DNA of 39,912 bases from an uncultured Acetatifactor sp. (GTDB lineage Bacteria > Bacillota > Clostridia > Lachnospirales > Lachnospiraceae): NCBI GenBank assembly GCA_910586215.1, contig CAJUGH010000036.1, positions 1 through 39,912 of the forward strand, given 5' to 3'. The position numbers were made by a program, and so were the translations under genes. Position 1 is the first letter of the stretch, and the number at the start of each line of letters is the position of its first letter. Below the pieces are notes generated by a model. That model had not been told where the DNA came from. It made no database searches and was given only the letters and a program-made list of their open reading frames with translations. Positions 8,831 to 17,486 of this stretch are shown here, piece by piece.

Positions 8831-9175
8831 ATGAGAAAGTTTAATTCCCTTATCCTTACTGCTGCCCTGGCCTTATCCCTCTCTTTTCCTGCCCAGGCCG
8901 CCATGCCGGATCTGCCCATGATCACAAGCGGGTACACGGAAGAAGGCGTTTACTATGAGGTACACGGCGAGATTCCCGCGCAGCGCAGCAACAGTGTGGA
9001 AGTCACACGCATAGTCGCATATAGCGGAGATATTACCCCCTCTTCCACCCTTGCCTGGACGGAAAACATACAGGGACATCCCTTCTCCGGTACCCTTTCC
9101 CTGGTGTCCTTCCGCTATGATATCCGGAGCCATACGACCCTTGCGACTTACCAAGGTACCTTGACGGCCGACTAA
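8831..9175 (+). CDS. Small exported protein, unknown function
   Basis: 114 aa from ATG 8831 (AAAGGAG 10 bases upstream). A signal peptide covers about residues 1-23 (ending PAQA), leaving a mature protein of about 90 residues without Cys, rich in Thr/Ser/Tyr with alternating hydrophobic pattern suggestive of beta strands. No family recognised. Co-directional with the membrane HTH gene and probably in its operon. The stop at 9173 lies at the very edge of a palindromic repeat. Confidence 0.65.
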   Translation: MRKFNSLILTAALALSLSFPAQAAMPDLPMITSGYTEEGVYYEVHGEIPAQRSNSVEVTRIVAYSGDITPSSTLAWTENIQGHPFSGTLSLVSFRYDIRSHTTLATYQGTLTAD

Positions 9176-9251
9176 CGGTTCACTCCGATCGCGTTGGCGC
9201 CTGTGAACAATAACGCCAACGTAACAGTTCAGACAGGGCACTAAACCGTTA
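9173..9251. repeat. Palindromic repeat, copy B
   Basis: Outer arms TAACGGTT (9173-9180) and AACCGTTA (9244-9251), with an inner perfect stem CGTTGGCG (9192-9199) and CGCCAACG (9214-9221). Its right part is a 19-base exact match, in the opposite orientation, to 29171-29189 (starting GTGCCCTGTC). The left arm overlaps the TAA of the preceding gene, so it may double as its terminator. Confidence 0.55.
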
Positions 9252-9281
9252 CGCTAATGCACACGGGGTACAAATTTCCTA

Positions 9282-9310
9282 TTGACACCGCCCCACAGGC
9301 GTGCTACACT
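9282..9310 (+). promoter_or_regulatory. Promoter of the trp operon
   Basis: TTGACA at 9282-9287, a 17-base spacer and TACACT at 9305-9310. It is placed just upstream of the T-box leader. Confidence 0.7.
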
Positions 9311-9317
9311 ATTTTCA

Positions 9318-9628
9318 ATTTCATACTTCAAACCGTTGAAGCGGAGATAACGGCAATGATGCCTTTACAGAGAGCCTGTGGTGCTGAGAAGCAGGTGGGA
9401 AACAAGTTGTCAAATGGACCGCAGAGGGCGCAGTCAAATGTGGATGATTCAGACACAGAGTATTCTGCGACGTTGGAGGCAGACGTCATATGCCGGGGAT
9501 ATGCAGGTATCCTGCTAAGCGCACGGGTCATACCGTGAATCAAGGTGGCACCGCGGATTGTGCCGTACTATCAGTGTACGTGTAACATTCGTCCTTGACA
9601 GAAGTTTTTCTGTCAAGGACTTTTTTTG
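9318..9628 (+). promoter_or_regulatory. T-box riboswitch leader, tryptophan type
   Basis: The T-box AAGGTGGCACCGCGG is at 9542-9556. It is followed by an intrinsic terminator: GTCCTTGACAG (9591-9601) paired with CTGTCAAGGAC (9610-9620), then T7. The UGGC in the antiterminator bulge would pair with a tRNA 3' end GCCA, which fits bacterial tRNA-Trp (discriminator G). A candidate UGG specifier lies at 9415-9417 in the 3' side of stem I; that exact position is inference. Uncharged tRNA-Trp would stabilise the antiterminator and allow transcription of the trp genes. Confidence 0.85.
9591..9627 (+). terminator. T-box-controlled intrinsic terminator
   Basis: An 11-bp perfect stem with an 8-base loop and a T7 run, ending about 40 bases before the trpE start. 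The upstream arm begins after the T-box, the normal mutually exclusive arrangement. Confidence 0.85.
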
Positions 9629-9669
9629 TGGTTCAAAAGCAAGAGATTATGAGAAAAGAGGTAATGAAC

Positions 9670-11301
9670 ATGGTCGTATCACCTTCCCTGCATGATGTCA
9701 GGCAGATTGCCGCTTCCGGCAGCTATGATGTACTGCCCGTAAGCGCACAGATCCTGTCGGATTTTACCACCCCCATTGAGGTGATGAAGATTCTGAAAAA
9801 TGTCTCCAGCCACTGTTATCTTCTGGAATCCGCACAGGCAGATGAGACCTGGGGACGCTATACCTTCCTGGGCTTCCATCCGAAGCTGGAGATCACCTGT
9901 GTGGACGGCTGGCTCCAGGCCGGGGAGTTCCGGTGCCAGACGCAGGATCCTTCGGGCTACCTGCGCCAGCTCCTGTCCCGCTACAGAAGTCCCCGTTTTC
10001 CATATCTTCCTCCCTTTACCGGGGGACTGGTGGGGTATTTTGCCTACGACTACCTGGGATACCGGGAACCTTCCGCAAGGTGTGCCGTGGAGGACAAGGA
10101 ATGCTTCAAGGACATGGATCTGATGCTCTTCGACCAGGTAATCGCCTTCGACCATGTGCGGCAGAAGATCATCCTCATGGTCAATATGCCACTCCAGGAC
10201 ATAGAGGCAGAGTACCAGAAGGCAGTTGCCGCACTGGAAGGGCTGGCTGCACTTCTCCACCACGGGAAGAAGAAACAGGAACCTGCCGGAAAGCTGCTGG
10301 GCGAAGTCACCCCCCTCTTTCACAGGGAGCAGTTCTGTGACATGGTGGAAAAGGCGAAAGGGCATATCCGGGAGGGGGACATCTTCCAGATCGTATTGTC
10401 CAACCGCCTGTCGGCACCCTTTGCAGGCAGCCTGTTCCACACCTACCGCATGCTGCGCACCATCAATCCCTCCCCCTATATGTTCTATTTTGCCGGGACG
10501 GACGTGGAGGTGGCCGGAGCCTCCCCGGAGACCCTGGTAAAGCTGGAAGATGGCGTGCTGCACACCTTTCCCCTGGCGGACACCAGGCCCCGGGGCAGAA
10601 CCCCGGCAGAGGATGCCGCCCTGGAAGCAGAACTCCTCCAGGACGAGAAGGAACTGGCCGAACACAACATGCTGGTGGATCTGGGCCGCAATGACCTGGG
10701 CCGGATCAGCAGGTTTGGCACCGTACAGGTGGAAAAGCTTCACTCCATCGAATGTTTCTCCCATGTGATGCACATCGGCTCCACGGTGCGGGGCCGGATC
10801 CGGGAAGGAATGGACGCCCTGGATGCCATAGAGGCCGTCCTGCCGGCAGGTACCCTTTCCGGTGCACCGAAGATCCGGGCCTGCCAGCTCATCGGGGAAC
10901 TGGAGGGCAGCAAGCGGGGGATCTACGGAGGCGCCATTGGCTACATCGATTTTACCGGCAACATGGATACCTGCATTGCCATCCGGCTGGCCTACCAGAA
11001 GAACGGGAATACCTATGCCAGGGAACTGATGCACGGGAAGCAGTCTGTTGTGACATTTGTCACGGATACCCCCTTGTTCCGGGGCTGTCCTTCCACCGCG
11101 CCGGTTGCCCGGTACCATTCCCTTGCGGCAGATGCCGCCACCATGCCGGAATGCCTGCAGGTCACTGCCCGGACCGCTGATGGCCAGGTGATGGCCGTGC
11201 AGCACAGACACTACCCCATCTATGGGGTGCAGTTCCACCCCGAATCCATCCTCACACCGGACGGGAAGACCATATTGCATAATTTTATAGAGGAGATATA
11301 G
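9670..11301 (+). CDS. trpE: Truncated anthranilate synthase TrpE fused in frame to C-terminal half of TrpG
   Basis: 543 aa from ATG 9670 (AAAAGAGG with 8-base spacing; 9664 and 9649 are alternatives). Residues 1 to about 450 are component I: they include EHNMLVDLGRND, SHVMHIGSTVRG, GTLSGAPKIRA and DTCIAIR. The usual GAGIVADS...PExE end of TrpE, which holds the chorismate carboxylate site and a Mg ligand, is absent. Instead, after KNGNTYA, the last 93 residues are the C-terminus of the glutamine amidotransferase TrpG (RELMHGKQS, PVARYHSLAAD, YGVQFHPES). The TrpG part keeps the His/Glu of the triad but lacks the N-terminal half with the catalytic Cys (normally GxCLGHQ). The simplest origin is deletion of roughly 0.4 kb between a short shared stretch around ACCTATG at 11011. 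The product is expected to be inactive; the operon is otherwise complete. Assembly error is the main alternative. Confidence 0.9.
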   Translation: MVVSPSLHDVRQIAASGSYDVLPVSAQILSDFTTPIEVMKILKNVSSHCYLLESAQADETWGRYTFLGFHPKLEITCVDGWLQAGEFRCQTQDPSGYLRQLLSRYRSPRFPYLPPFTGGLVGYFAYDYLGYREPSARCAVEDKECFKDMDLMLFDQVIAFDHVRQKIILMVNMPLQDIEAEYQKAVAALEGLAALLHHGKKKQEPAGKLLGEVTPLFHREQFCDMVEKAKGHIREGDIFQIVLSNRLSAPFAGSLFHTYRMLRTINPSPYMFYFAGTDVEVAGASPETLVKLEDGVLHTFPLADTRPRGRTPAEDAALEAELLQDEKELAEHNMLVDLGRNDLGRISRFGTVQVEKLHSIECFSHVMHIGSTVRGRIREGMDALDAIEAVLPAGTLSGAPKIRACQLIGELEGSKRGIYGGAIGYIDFTGNMDTCIAIRLAYQKNGNTYARELMHGKQSVVTFVTDTPLFRGCPSTAPVARYHSLAADAATMPECLQVTARTADGQVMAVQHRHYPIYGVQFHPESILTPDGKTILHNFIEEI

Positions 11302-11304
11302 AGC

Positions 11305-12336
11305 ATGATCAAGGAAGCAATTGTGAAAATCGTAAACAAAGAAGACCTGACCTATGAGGAGGCTTATGCCGTAATGAATGAGATCATGGATGGCCAGACC
11401 AGTCCCACCCAGAACGCTGCTTTCCTGGCGGCCCTGTCCACCAAAAGCGCCCGGGCCGAGACCACGGACGAGATCGCAGGCTGTGCGGCTGCCATGCGTG
11501 CCCATGCCACCCAGGTGGAAACGGGAATGGAACTGTTCGAGATCGTGGGCACCGGCGGGGACAATGCCCACAGCTTCAACATTTCCACCACCTCTGCCCT
11601 GGTGGCGGCAGCAGGAGGCATGAAAGTGGCAAAACACGGCAACCGCGCCGCTTCCTCCCAGTGCGGCACGGCAGACTGCCTGGAGGCCCTGGGGGTGAAC
11701 ATCTGCCAGGATCCCGCAAAGTGTCTGGAACTGTTACAGAAGGTGGGTATCTGCTTCTTCTTCGCCCAGCAGTACCACACCTCCATGAAATATGTGGGCG
11801 CTATCCGCAGGGAACTGGGATTCCGCACAGTGTTCAATATCCTGGGGCCCCTGACCAACCCCGGCTCCCCCTCCATGCAGCTACTGGGAGTGTATGATGC
11901 CTACCTGGTGGAACCCCTGGCCCGTGTGCTGGTCAGCCTGGGTGTCCGGCGGGGCATGGTAGTCTTCGGGCAGGATAAGCTGGATGAGATCTCCATGAGT
12001 GCCCCCACCACTGTCTGTGAGATCCGGGACGGCTGGTACAAATCCTATGTGATCACCCCGGAGGACTTCGGCCTTCCCCGCTGCAAGCGGGAAGACCTGC
12101 AGGGAGGCACCCCTGAAGAGAATGCCAGGATCACCCTGGCCATCCTGGAAGGTGAAACAGGCCACAAACGCAATGCCGTCCTGCTGAATGCCGGGGCTGC
12201 CCTCTACATCGGCGGCAAGGCAGAGGATCTGGAGAAAGGCATCCGGCTGGCCGCAGAACTGATTGATTCCGGCAAAGCCCTGGATACCCTGCACCGGTTC
12301 ATAGAGATCAGCAACACAGGGGAGGTGTCCCTATGA
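11305..12336 (+). CDS. trpD: Anthranilate phosphoribosyltransferase
   Basis: 343 aa, full length. Transfers phosphoribosyl from PRPP to anthranilate, the second step of tryptophan synthesis. It contains the glycine-rich GTGGDNAHSFNIST motif, KHGNRAASS, LGPLTNP and DELD-like metal-site residues (QDKLDEIS). The start lies 3 bases after the trpE-G stop, with GAGGAG before it, and its end overlaps trpC by 4 bases (ATGA). Nothing in the sequence suggests damage, in contrast to the gene upstream. Confidence 0.95.
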   Translation: MIKEAIVKIVNKEDLTYEEAYAVMNEIMDGQTSPTQNAAFLAALSTKSARAETTDEIAGCAAAMRAHATQVETGMELFEIVGTGGDNAHSFNISTTSALVAAAGGMKVAKHGNRAASSQCGTADCLEALGVNICQDPAKCLELLQKVGICFFFAQQYHTSMKYVGAIRRELGFRTVFNILGPLTNPGSPSMQLLGVYDAYLVEPLARVLVSLGVRRGMVVFGQDKLDEISMSAPTTVCEIRDGWYKSYVITPEDFGLPRCKREDLQGGTPEENARITLAILEGETGHKRNAVLLNAGAALYIGGKAEDLEKGIRLAAELIDSGKALDTLHRFIEISNTGEVSL

Positions 12337-13133
12337 ACATCTTAGACCAACTGGCTGCGCATGCCAGGGAACGTGTGGAGCAGGCAAAGGGTGTGCTGCC
12401 CCTGGCTGACATCCGGCGCCAGGCCCTCTCCCTTCCTAAGGGGGATTTATCCTTCGAGGAAACGCTGCGGCGGGAACCTTTTTCCCTAATCTGTGAGTGC
12501 AAGAGGGCCTCCCCCTCCAAAGGACTGATTGCTCCCCATTTCCCCTATCTACAGATCGCCCTGGAATACGAAGCGGCAGGTGCCCAGGCCCTCTCCGTGC
12601 TCACCGAGCCCAAATGGTTCCTGGGCAGCGACCAGTACCTGGCCGAGATTGCTGCCGCTGTCCACATTCCCTGCCTGCGGAAGGATTTTACCGTGGATGC
12701 ATACATGCTGTACCAGGCAAAGCTGCTGGGGGCATCTGCCGTGCTGCTGATCTGTTCCCTGCTGGATGGTGCACAGCTGCGGGATTACCTGGCCATCTGT
12801 GATGAACTAGGTCTGTCAGCCCTGGTAGAAGTGCATGACGAGCAGGAAATTCCCATGGCCCTGGAGGCCGGAGCGCGTATCATCGGTGTCAACAACCGGA
12901 ACCTGAAGGATTTTACCGTGGATACCGGCCACAGCCGCAGGCTCCGGGTCATGGTGCCGGAACACATTCTCTTCGTTGCCGAAAGCGGTGTACAGAATGC
13001 CCAGGACGTGGCCCGGCTGCGGGCAGAAGGCGCCAATGCCGTGCTGGTAGGCGAGGCGCTGATGCGTTCAGCCCACAAAGCAGCCCTGCTGGCAGAAATG
13101 CAAAGCGGCCTGGAAATGCGGGGTGGCCTATGA
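12333..13133 (+). CDS. trpC: Indole-3-glycerol-phosphate synthase
   Basis: 266 aa TIM-barrel enzyme converting carboxyphenylamino-deoxyribulose phosphate to indole-glycerol phosphate. Visible motifs: CECKRASPSKGLI (catalytic Lys region), LTEPKWFLGS, CLRKDFTVD, VEVHDEQE, GVNNRNLKDF and FVAESGV. It overlaps trpD by 4 bases and trpF by 4 bases, so translation is coupled. It is separate from TrpF, unlike the fused enzyme of enterobacteria. Confidence 0.95.
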   Translation: MNILDQLAAHARERVEQAKGVLPLADIRRQALSLPKGDLSFEETLRREPFSLICECKRASPSKGLIAPHFPYLQIALEYEAAGAQALSVLTEPKWFLGSDQYLAEIAAAVHIPCLRKDFTVDAYMLYQAKLLGASAVLLICSLLDGAQLRDYLAICDELGLSALVEVHDEQEIPMALEAGARIIGVNNRNLKDFTVDTGHSRRLRVMVPEHILFVAESGVQNAQDVARLRAEGANAVLVGEALMRSAHKAALLAEMQSGLEMRGGL

Positions 13134-13753
13134 CAGGATACGGCACGAAGATAAAACTGTGCGGGCTGTCTCGGCCCTGTGACATAGAGGCGGCAAATGC
13201 CTGCCAGCCGGATTACATTGGTTTCGTGTTCGCATCGGACAGCAGGCGGTACGTGACCCCGGAACAGGCAGCCACACTGAAAAAGCTGCTGGCCCCCGGC
13301 ATCCAGGTGGTGGGGGTATTCGTCAGGGAGGATCCAGTGCAGATAGCAGATCTGCTCCAGGCGGGCATCATCCACATGGCACAACTCCATGGCGGTGAGG
13401 ACGAAGCTTACATCCGCAGGCTACGGGCCTTGACAGACCGTCCCATCCTCCAGGCCTTCCGCATCCGTACCAGCCAGGATCTGGCCGCTGCCCAGGCAAG
13501 TACTGCTGATGGCGTGCTCCTGGACTCCGGGGCCGGAGGCGGTACCCTGCTGGACTGGAACCTGGCCCGGCACATGGAGCGGCCCTATTTCCTGGCAGGG
13601 GGACTTACCCCGGAAAATGTAGCCAGGGCTGTGGAGACCCTGCACCCTTACGGGGTGGATGTCAGTTCCGGCATCGAGACGAAGGGGCATAAGGACAGCC
13701 GGAAAATGGCGGCATTTGTATCTGCCCTGCGCAGCCGGACCTTCCTGCGTTAA
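13130..13753 (+). CDS. trpF: Phosphoribosylanthranilate isomerase
   Basis: 207 aa. Catalyses the Amadori rearrangement of phosphoribosylanthranilate. Contains KLCGLSRPCDIEAAN near the N-terminus (catalytic Cys), IGFVFASDSRRYV, VGVFV, QLHGGED, LLDSGAGGGTLLDW (catalytic Asp) and FLAGGLTPENV. Length is typical. Starts inside the end of trpC (ATGA overlap). Confidence 0.95.
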   Translation: MTGYGTKIKLCGLSRPCDIEAANACQPDYIGFVFASDSRRYVTPEQAATLKKLLAPGIQVVGVFVREDPVQIADLLQAGIIHMAQLHGGEDEAYIRRLRALTDRPILQAFRIRTSQDLAAAQASTADGVLLDSGAGGGTLLDWNLARHMERPYFLAGGLTPENVARAVETLHPYGVDVSSGIETKGHKDSRKMAAFVSALRSRTFLR

Positions 13754-13825
13754 CCATGCGCAAAAAGCCTGGGCACATACTTGACACACATATCCCGTAC
13801 TACCCTATAAGGAGGAAACCACAAT

Positions 13826-15016
13826 ATGAGCAATCCAAATGGACGCTTCGGCATACACGGCGGACAGTATATCCCTGAGACGCTGATGCATGCCGTCATA
13901 GAACTGGAAGAAGCATACAACCATTACAGACAGGATCCTGCCTTCAACCGGGAACTTACCACCTTGCTGGACGAATACGCAGGCCGGCCCTCCCGGCTCT
14001 ACTATGCGGAGAAGATGACCCGCAGCCTGGGCGGCGCCAGGGTCTACCTGAAGCGGGAGGATCTCAACCATACTGGCTCCCACAAGATCAACAACGTGCT
14101 GGGCCAGGCACTCCTGGCGAAGAAGATGGGTAAGAGGCGGCTGATCGCCGAGACTGGTGCCGGACAGCACGGCGTGGCCACTGCCACGGCCGCAGCCCTC
14201 CTGGATATGGAATGTGTGGTCTTCATGGGGGAGGAGGACACCATCCGGCAGGCCTTGAATGTATACCGCATGCGGCTGCTGGGGGCAGAAGTCGTCCCCG
14301 TGAAGACTGGCACAGCCACCTTGAAGGACGCCGTATCTGAAGCCCTGCGGGAGTGGACTTCCCGCATAGACGACACCCATTACTGTCTGGGTTCCGTCAT
14401 GGGACCCCACCCCTTCCCTACCATTGTCCGGGATTTCCAGGCAGTGATCTCCAGGGAGATCAAGGCACAACTCATGGAACGGGAGGGAAGGCTGCCGGAC
14501 GTAGTCCTGGCCTGTGTGGGCGGCGGCTCCAATGCCATGGGCAGCTTCTACCATTTCATTGAGAATAAAGAGGTGCGGCTCATCGGCTGTGAGGCAGCTG
14601 GCAGGGGCACAGACACCTTTGAGACAGCCGCCACCATCGCCACTGGCAGACTGGGCATCTTCCACGGCATGAAGTCTTATTTCTGCCAGGACCAGTACGG
14701 ACAGATCGCCCCGGTGTACTCCATTTCCGCAGGACTGGACTATCCGGGTATCGGGCCGGAACACGCCTATCTGCATGATACGGGCAGGGCCGAATATGTA
14801 CCCGTCACAGATGAGGAGGCAGTAGCCGCCTTCGAGTATCTGTCCCGGATGGAAGGCATCATCCCTGCCATTGAATCGGCCCACGCGGTTGCTCACGCCA
14901 TGAAGCTGGCACCTGCCATGCGGCCAGACCAGATCATCGTCATCACCATATCCGGCAGGGGTGACAAGGACTGTGCCGCCATTGCCCGCTACAGAGGGGA
15001 GGATATCCATGAGTAA
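13826..15016 (+). CDS. trpB: Tryptophan synthase beta chain
   Basis: 396 aa PLP enzyme joining indole and serine. Motifs: GRFGIHGGQYIPETL at the N-terminus, LKREDLNHTGSHKINN with the PLP-binding Lys, ETGAGQHGVA, the phosphate loop CVGGGSNAMG, and SAGLDYPGIGPEHA. It follows a 72-base gap after trpF and has its own strong site (AAGGAGG). Ends 8 bases inside trpA. The alpha-beta pair is typical TrpB1 type. Confidence 0.96.
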   Translation: MSNPNGRFGIHGGQYIPETLMHAVIELEEAYNHYRQDPAFNRELTTLLDEYAGRPSRLYYAEKMTRSLGGARVYLKREDLNHTGSHKINNVLGQALLAKKMGKRRLIAETGAGQHGVATATAAALLDMECVVFMGEEDTIRQALNVYRMRLLGAEVVPVKTGTATLKDAVSEALREWTSRIDDTHYCLGSVMGPHPFPTIVRDFQAVISREIKAQLMEREGRLPDVVLACVGGGSNAMGSFYHFIENKEVRLIGCEAAGRGTDTFETAATIATGRLGIFHGMKSYFCQDQYGQIAPVYSISAGLDYPGIGPEHAYLHDTGRAEYVPVTDEEAVAAFEYLSRMEGIIPAIESAHAVAHAMKLAPAMRPDQIIVITISGRGDKDCAAIARYRGEDIHE

Positions 15017-15779
15017 CATCCAGAAAGCATTCGAGAAAGGAAAGGCCTTCATAGCCTTCCTCACCTGTGGCGATCCCGATCTTCAGACCACAGCTGCCGC
15101 GGTCCGCGCCGCCGTGGAAGGGGGAGCAGACCTGATTGAACTGGGCATCCCCTTTTCGGATCCCACCGCAGAAGGCCCTGTGATCCAGGGGGCAAACCTG
15201 CGTGCCCTCCAGGGCGGTATCACCACAGACCAGATCTTCACCTTTGTGCAGGAGATCCGCCAGGACGTGAAGGTACCCCTGGTGTTCATGACTTACGCCA
15301 ATGTGGTATTCTCCTATGGTGCAGAACGTTTTATCTCCACCTGCCAGGCCATCGGCATAGACGGGCTGATCCTGCCCGACCTGCCCTTCGAGGAGAAAGA
15401 GGAATTCCAGCCACTCTGCACCCAGTACGGCTTAGACCTTATCTCCCTCATCGCCCCCACCTCCAGGGAACGTATTGCCCGGATCGCCAGGGATGCAACG
15501 GGATTCCTATATCTGGTGTCCTCCCTGGGGGTGACAGGCACCAGGAGCGAGATCACCACTGACCTGGCCTCTATTGTGGAAGTGGTGCGGCAGAACACGG
15601 ATCTCCCCTGCGCCATCGGCTTCGGCATCTCCACCCCTGACCAGGCCGGCCAGATGGCTGCCCTCTCGGATGGAGTCATCGTGGGATCAGCCATTGTGAA
15701 GCTGCTGGAAACCTATGGCCGCCAGGCTCCGGCACATATTGAGGACTATGTGAGAAGTATGAAAGGGGCCATGACGTAG
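15009..15779 (+). CDS. trpA: Tryptophan synthase alpha chain
   Basis: 256 aa from ATG 15009, which has GAGGGGAGG upstream; the frame is open further upstream inside trpB but that part is not TrpA-like. Cleaves indole-glycerol phosphate. Contains FLTCGDPDL, the catalytic Glu in LIELGIPFSDP, TAEGPVIQ (catalytic Asp/Glu region), FMTYANVV, GLILPDLPFEE and GFGISTPDQ. Overlaps trpB by 8 bases and is the last gene of the operon. Confidence 0.95.
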   Translation: MSNIQKAFEKGKAFIAFLTCGDPDLQTTAAAVRAAVEGGADLIELGIPFSDPTAEGPVIQGANLRALQGGITTDQIFTFVQEIRQDVKVPLVFMTYANVVFSYGAERFISTCQAIGIDGLILPDLPFEEKEEFQPLCTQYGLDLISLIAPTSRERIARIARDATGFLYLVSSLGVTGTRSEITTDLASIVEVVRQNTDLPCAIGFGISTPDQAGQMAALSDGVIVGSAIVKLLETYGRQAPAHIEDYVRSMKGAMT

Positions 15780-15796
15780 GATCACAACATCAAGAA

Positions 15797-15831
15797 GCCC
15801 CGGCATTTTCCCATGCCGGGGCCATATTTTT
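15797..15831 (+). terminator. Terminator of the trp operon
   Basis: A 10-bp perfect stem GCCCCGGCAT / ATGCCGGGGC (15797-15806 and 15813-15822) with a 6-base loop, followed by CATATTTTTG. It lies 18 bases after the trpA stop. Confidence 0.85.
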
Positions 15832-15889
15832 GTCCCATATTTCCTTCTTTATATTTCCTGTCTTTTATTTCCCGTCTTATCTCTTCTGT

Positions 15890-16999
15890 TTACATTTCTT
15901 TCTGCTCCTGGGGCTTATTCTGCAGCCTGTTCAAAGCTTCGAAGTCAGCCTTCACCTTACGGAACCCATCCAGTATCTTGGGTGAGAAATTCCCACATTT
16001 TCCCCCCTGAATCATCTCAAACGCCTCATCCGGAGAAAATGCACTCTTGTACACCCGTTCACTGACAAGGGCGTCATATACATCGGCCACCCCCACAAGC
16101 TGGGCAGAGATGGGGATCTCCTCCCCTTTCAGCCCGTCCGGATAGCCCCTTCCGTCATACCGCTCATGATGGTAGCGGCAGATCTCATGGCTGACCTTGT
16201 CATAGTCCTCATCCCAGACCCCCTGGATGCTGTCCAATACCTCATCACCCCTGATGGTATGGGTCTTCATGCAGGCAAACTCCTCCTCTGTGAGCCTGCC
16301 AGGCTTTAAGAGAATGCTGTCCGGTATGGCAATCTTGCCAATGTCGTGCAGGGAACTGGCTGAGACAATGATCTCAATCTTCTCATCTGTAAGTCCATAT
16401 TCCGGATAGTCCTTCTGCATCTGTTCTGCCAGGATCCGGGTAAAGCCCTTCACCCTCTTGATATGCTCCCCACTCTCCAGGTTCCGGGACTCCACCACGG
16501 TACCCAGGATATCTATGATCTTGGTATTGCTTTCCTTCAGTCGCTCAGCCTGCTCCTGTAACTGCTTATTCTGCTTCTTCAAGGTGATGGTCTGCTCTTC
16601 CACCTTCTCCTCCAACTGATTCCTGTAGAGGAACAGATCCACAATGTTCTTCACCCTCTTTCGGAGCATGGCGTTAAAGGGCTTGCGGATAAAGTCAGAC
16701 ACACCCAGATCCAGGCATCTCTGCTCCACCTCACCCTTAGCCTCTGCACTGATCACCAGCACAGGCATAATATTTATCCAATTGCGCTCATTCATGGTCT
16801 CCAGCACGGCGTAACCATCATACTCGGGCATGATCAGATCCAGCAGCACAACGGCAATTTCGTCCTGGTGCTTCTCCATCAGTTCCACAGCCACCCTGCC
16901 GTTCTCTGCCTCTATAATCGGGTATTCTTCTTCCAGTATCATTGCCAGGATATCCCGATTCACTTCCACATCATCTACAATCAATACTATATTGCGCAT
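15890..16999 (-). CDS. Response regulator with HD-GYP domain (probable cyclic-di-GMP phosphodiesterase)
   Basis: 369 aa. An N-terminal receiver domain (residues 1-120) has the acidic pocket Asp9/Asp10, phospho-acceptor Asp54 (VLLDLIMP) and Lys106 (IRKPF). A coiled coil at about 125-165 links to an HD-GYP domain with His218-Asp219 (SLHDIGK), HHERYDGRGYPDGL at about 277-290 and VADVYDAL. HD-GYP proteins of the RpfG type degrade cyclic di-GMP; that activity here is by family. The upstream HPt gene (130 bases away, same strand) suggests phosphorelay input. No histidine kinase is in the window. The start has AAAAGGGA upstream. Confidence 0.9.
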   Translation of the reverse strand: MRNIVLIVDDVEVNRDILAMILEEEYPIIEAENGRVAVELMEKHQDEIAVVLLDLIMPEYDGYAVLETMNERNWINIMPVLVISAEAKGEVEQRCLDLGVSDFIRKPFNAMLRKRVKNIVDLFLYRNQLEEKVEEQTITLKKQNKQLQEQAERLKESNTKIIDILGTVVESRNLESGEHIKRVKGFTRILAEQMQKDYPEYGLTDEKIEIIVSASSLHDIGKIAIPDSILLKPGRLTEEEFACMKTHTIRGDEVLDSIQGVWDEDYDKVSHEICRYHHERYDGRGYPDGLKGEEIPISAQLVGVADVYDALVSERVYKSAFSPDEAFEMIQGGKCGNFSPKILDGFRKVKADFEALNRLQNKPQEQKEM

Positions 17000-17129
17000 A
17001 TTCCATCCCTTTTAACAAACTGTCCTTTTGTCCCTGGTATCTCTCTTTCGTTGTTGCTGTCTGCTGACAGCCAGCGCCAATGTGCAGGACTACAAAAAAA
17101 CTGCTTCGCACACTTTACCCCTAATTGCC

Positions 17130-17486
17130 TCACGCGCTGCAAGCTGCCAGTTCCTGCAGGACTTTCACGGTGCGCTGGTATTCTTCAGTTACCTTCTCCA
17201 GAAGGCCTTCTTCAGGCTTCTTACCACCCCGCAAGGCCTCTGTCATCTCATCACTGATCTGATACATCTGCGTAAAACCAAGATTCACGCTTACTCCCTT
17301 CAAGGTATGGGCAGCGCGGAAAGCTTCTGCATAATTCTCCTCTGCCATGAACTGCACCAGTTCCCCGTAACTCTTGTCTGTAAGGAATTTCAATGCAAAT
17401 TTCTGGACCAGACGCTCCATGCTGAAACGTCCCAAAGTTCCCTCATAGTCTGCGTTTAGTGCCTCATAGCACTCCTTCACTGTCAT
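17130..17486 (-). CDS. HPt (histidine phosphotransfer) protein
   Basis: 118 aa from ATG 17486 with CAGGAGG upstream. The much longer open frame upstream runs through a repeat element and is not coding. A four-helix HPt domain with the phospho-accepting His in AAHTLKGVSVNLG. Precedes the receiver/HD-GYP gene, so it probably passes phosphate to or from that receiver; the kinase must be elsewhere. The name is certain at family level, the partner is inference from position. Confidence 0.85.
   Translation of the reverse strand: MTVKECYEALNADYEGTLGRFSMERLVQKFALKFLTDKSYGELVQFMAEENYAEAFRAAHTLKGVSVNLGFTQMYQISDEMTEALRGGKKPEEGLLEKVTEEYQRTVKVLQELAACSA

Noticed and set aside
9679..11637. 652-codon open frame on the minus strand of trpE
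   Set aside because: A shadow frame caused by GC-rich codon use; the plus strand has all TrpE/TrpG motifs.
13805..15064. 419-codon minus-strand frame opposite trpB
   Set aside because: A shadow of the conserved trpB gene; no recognisable motifs or ribosome site.
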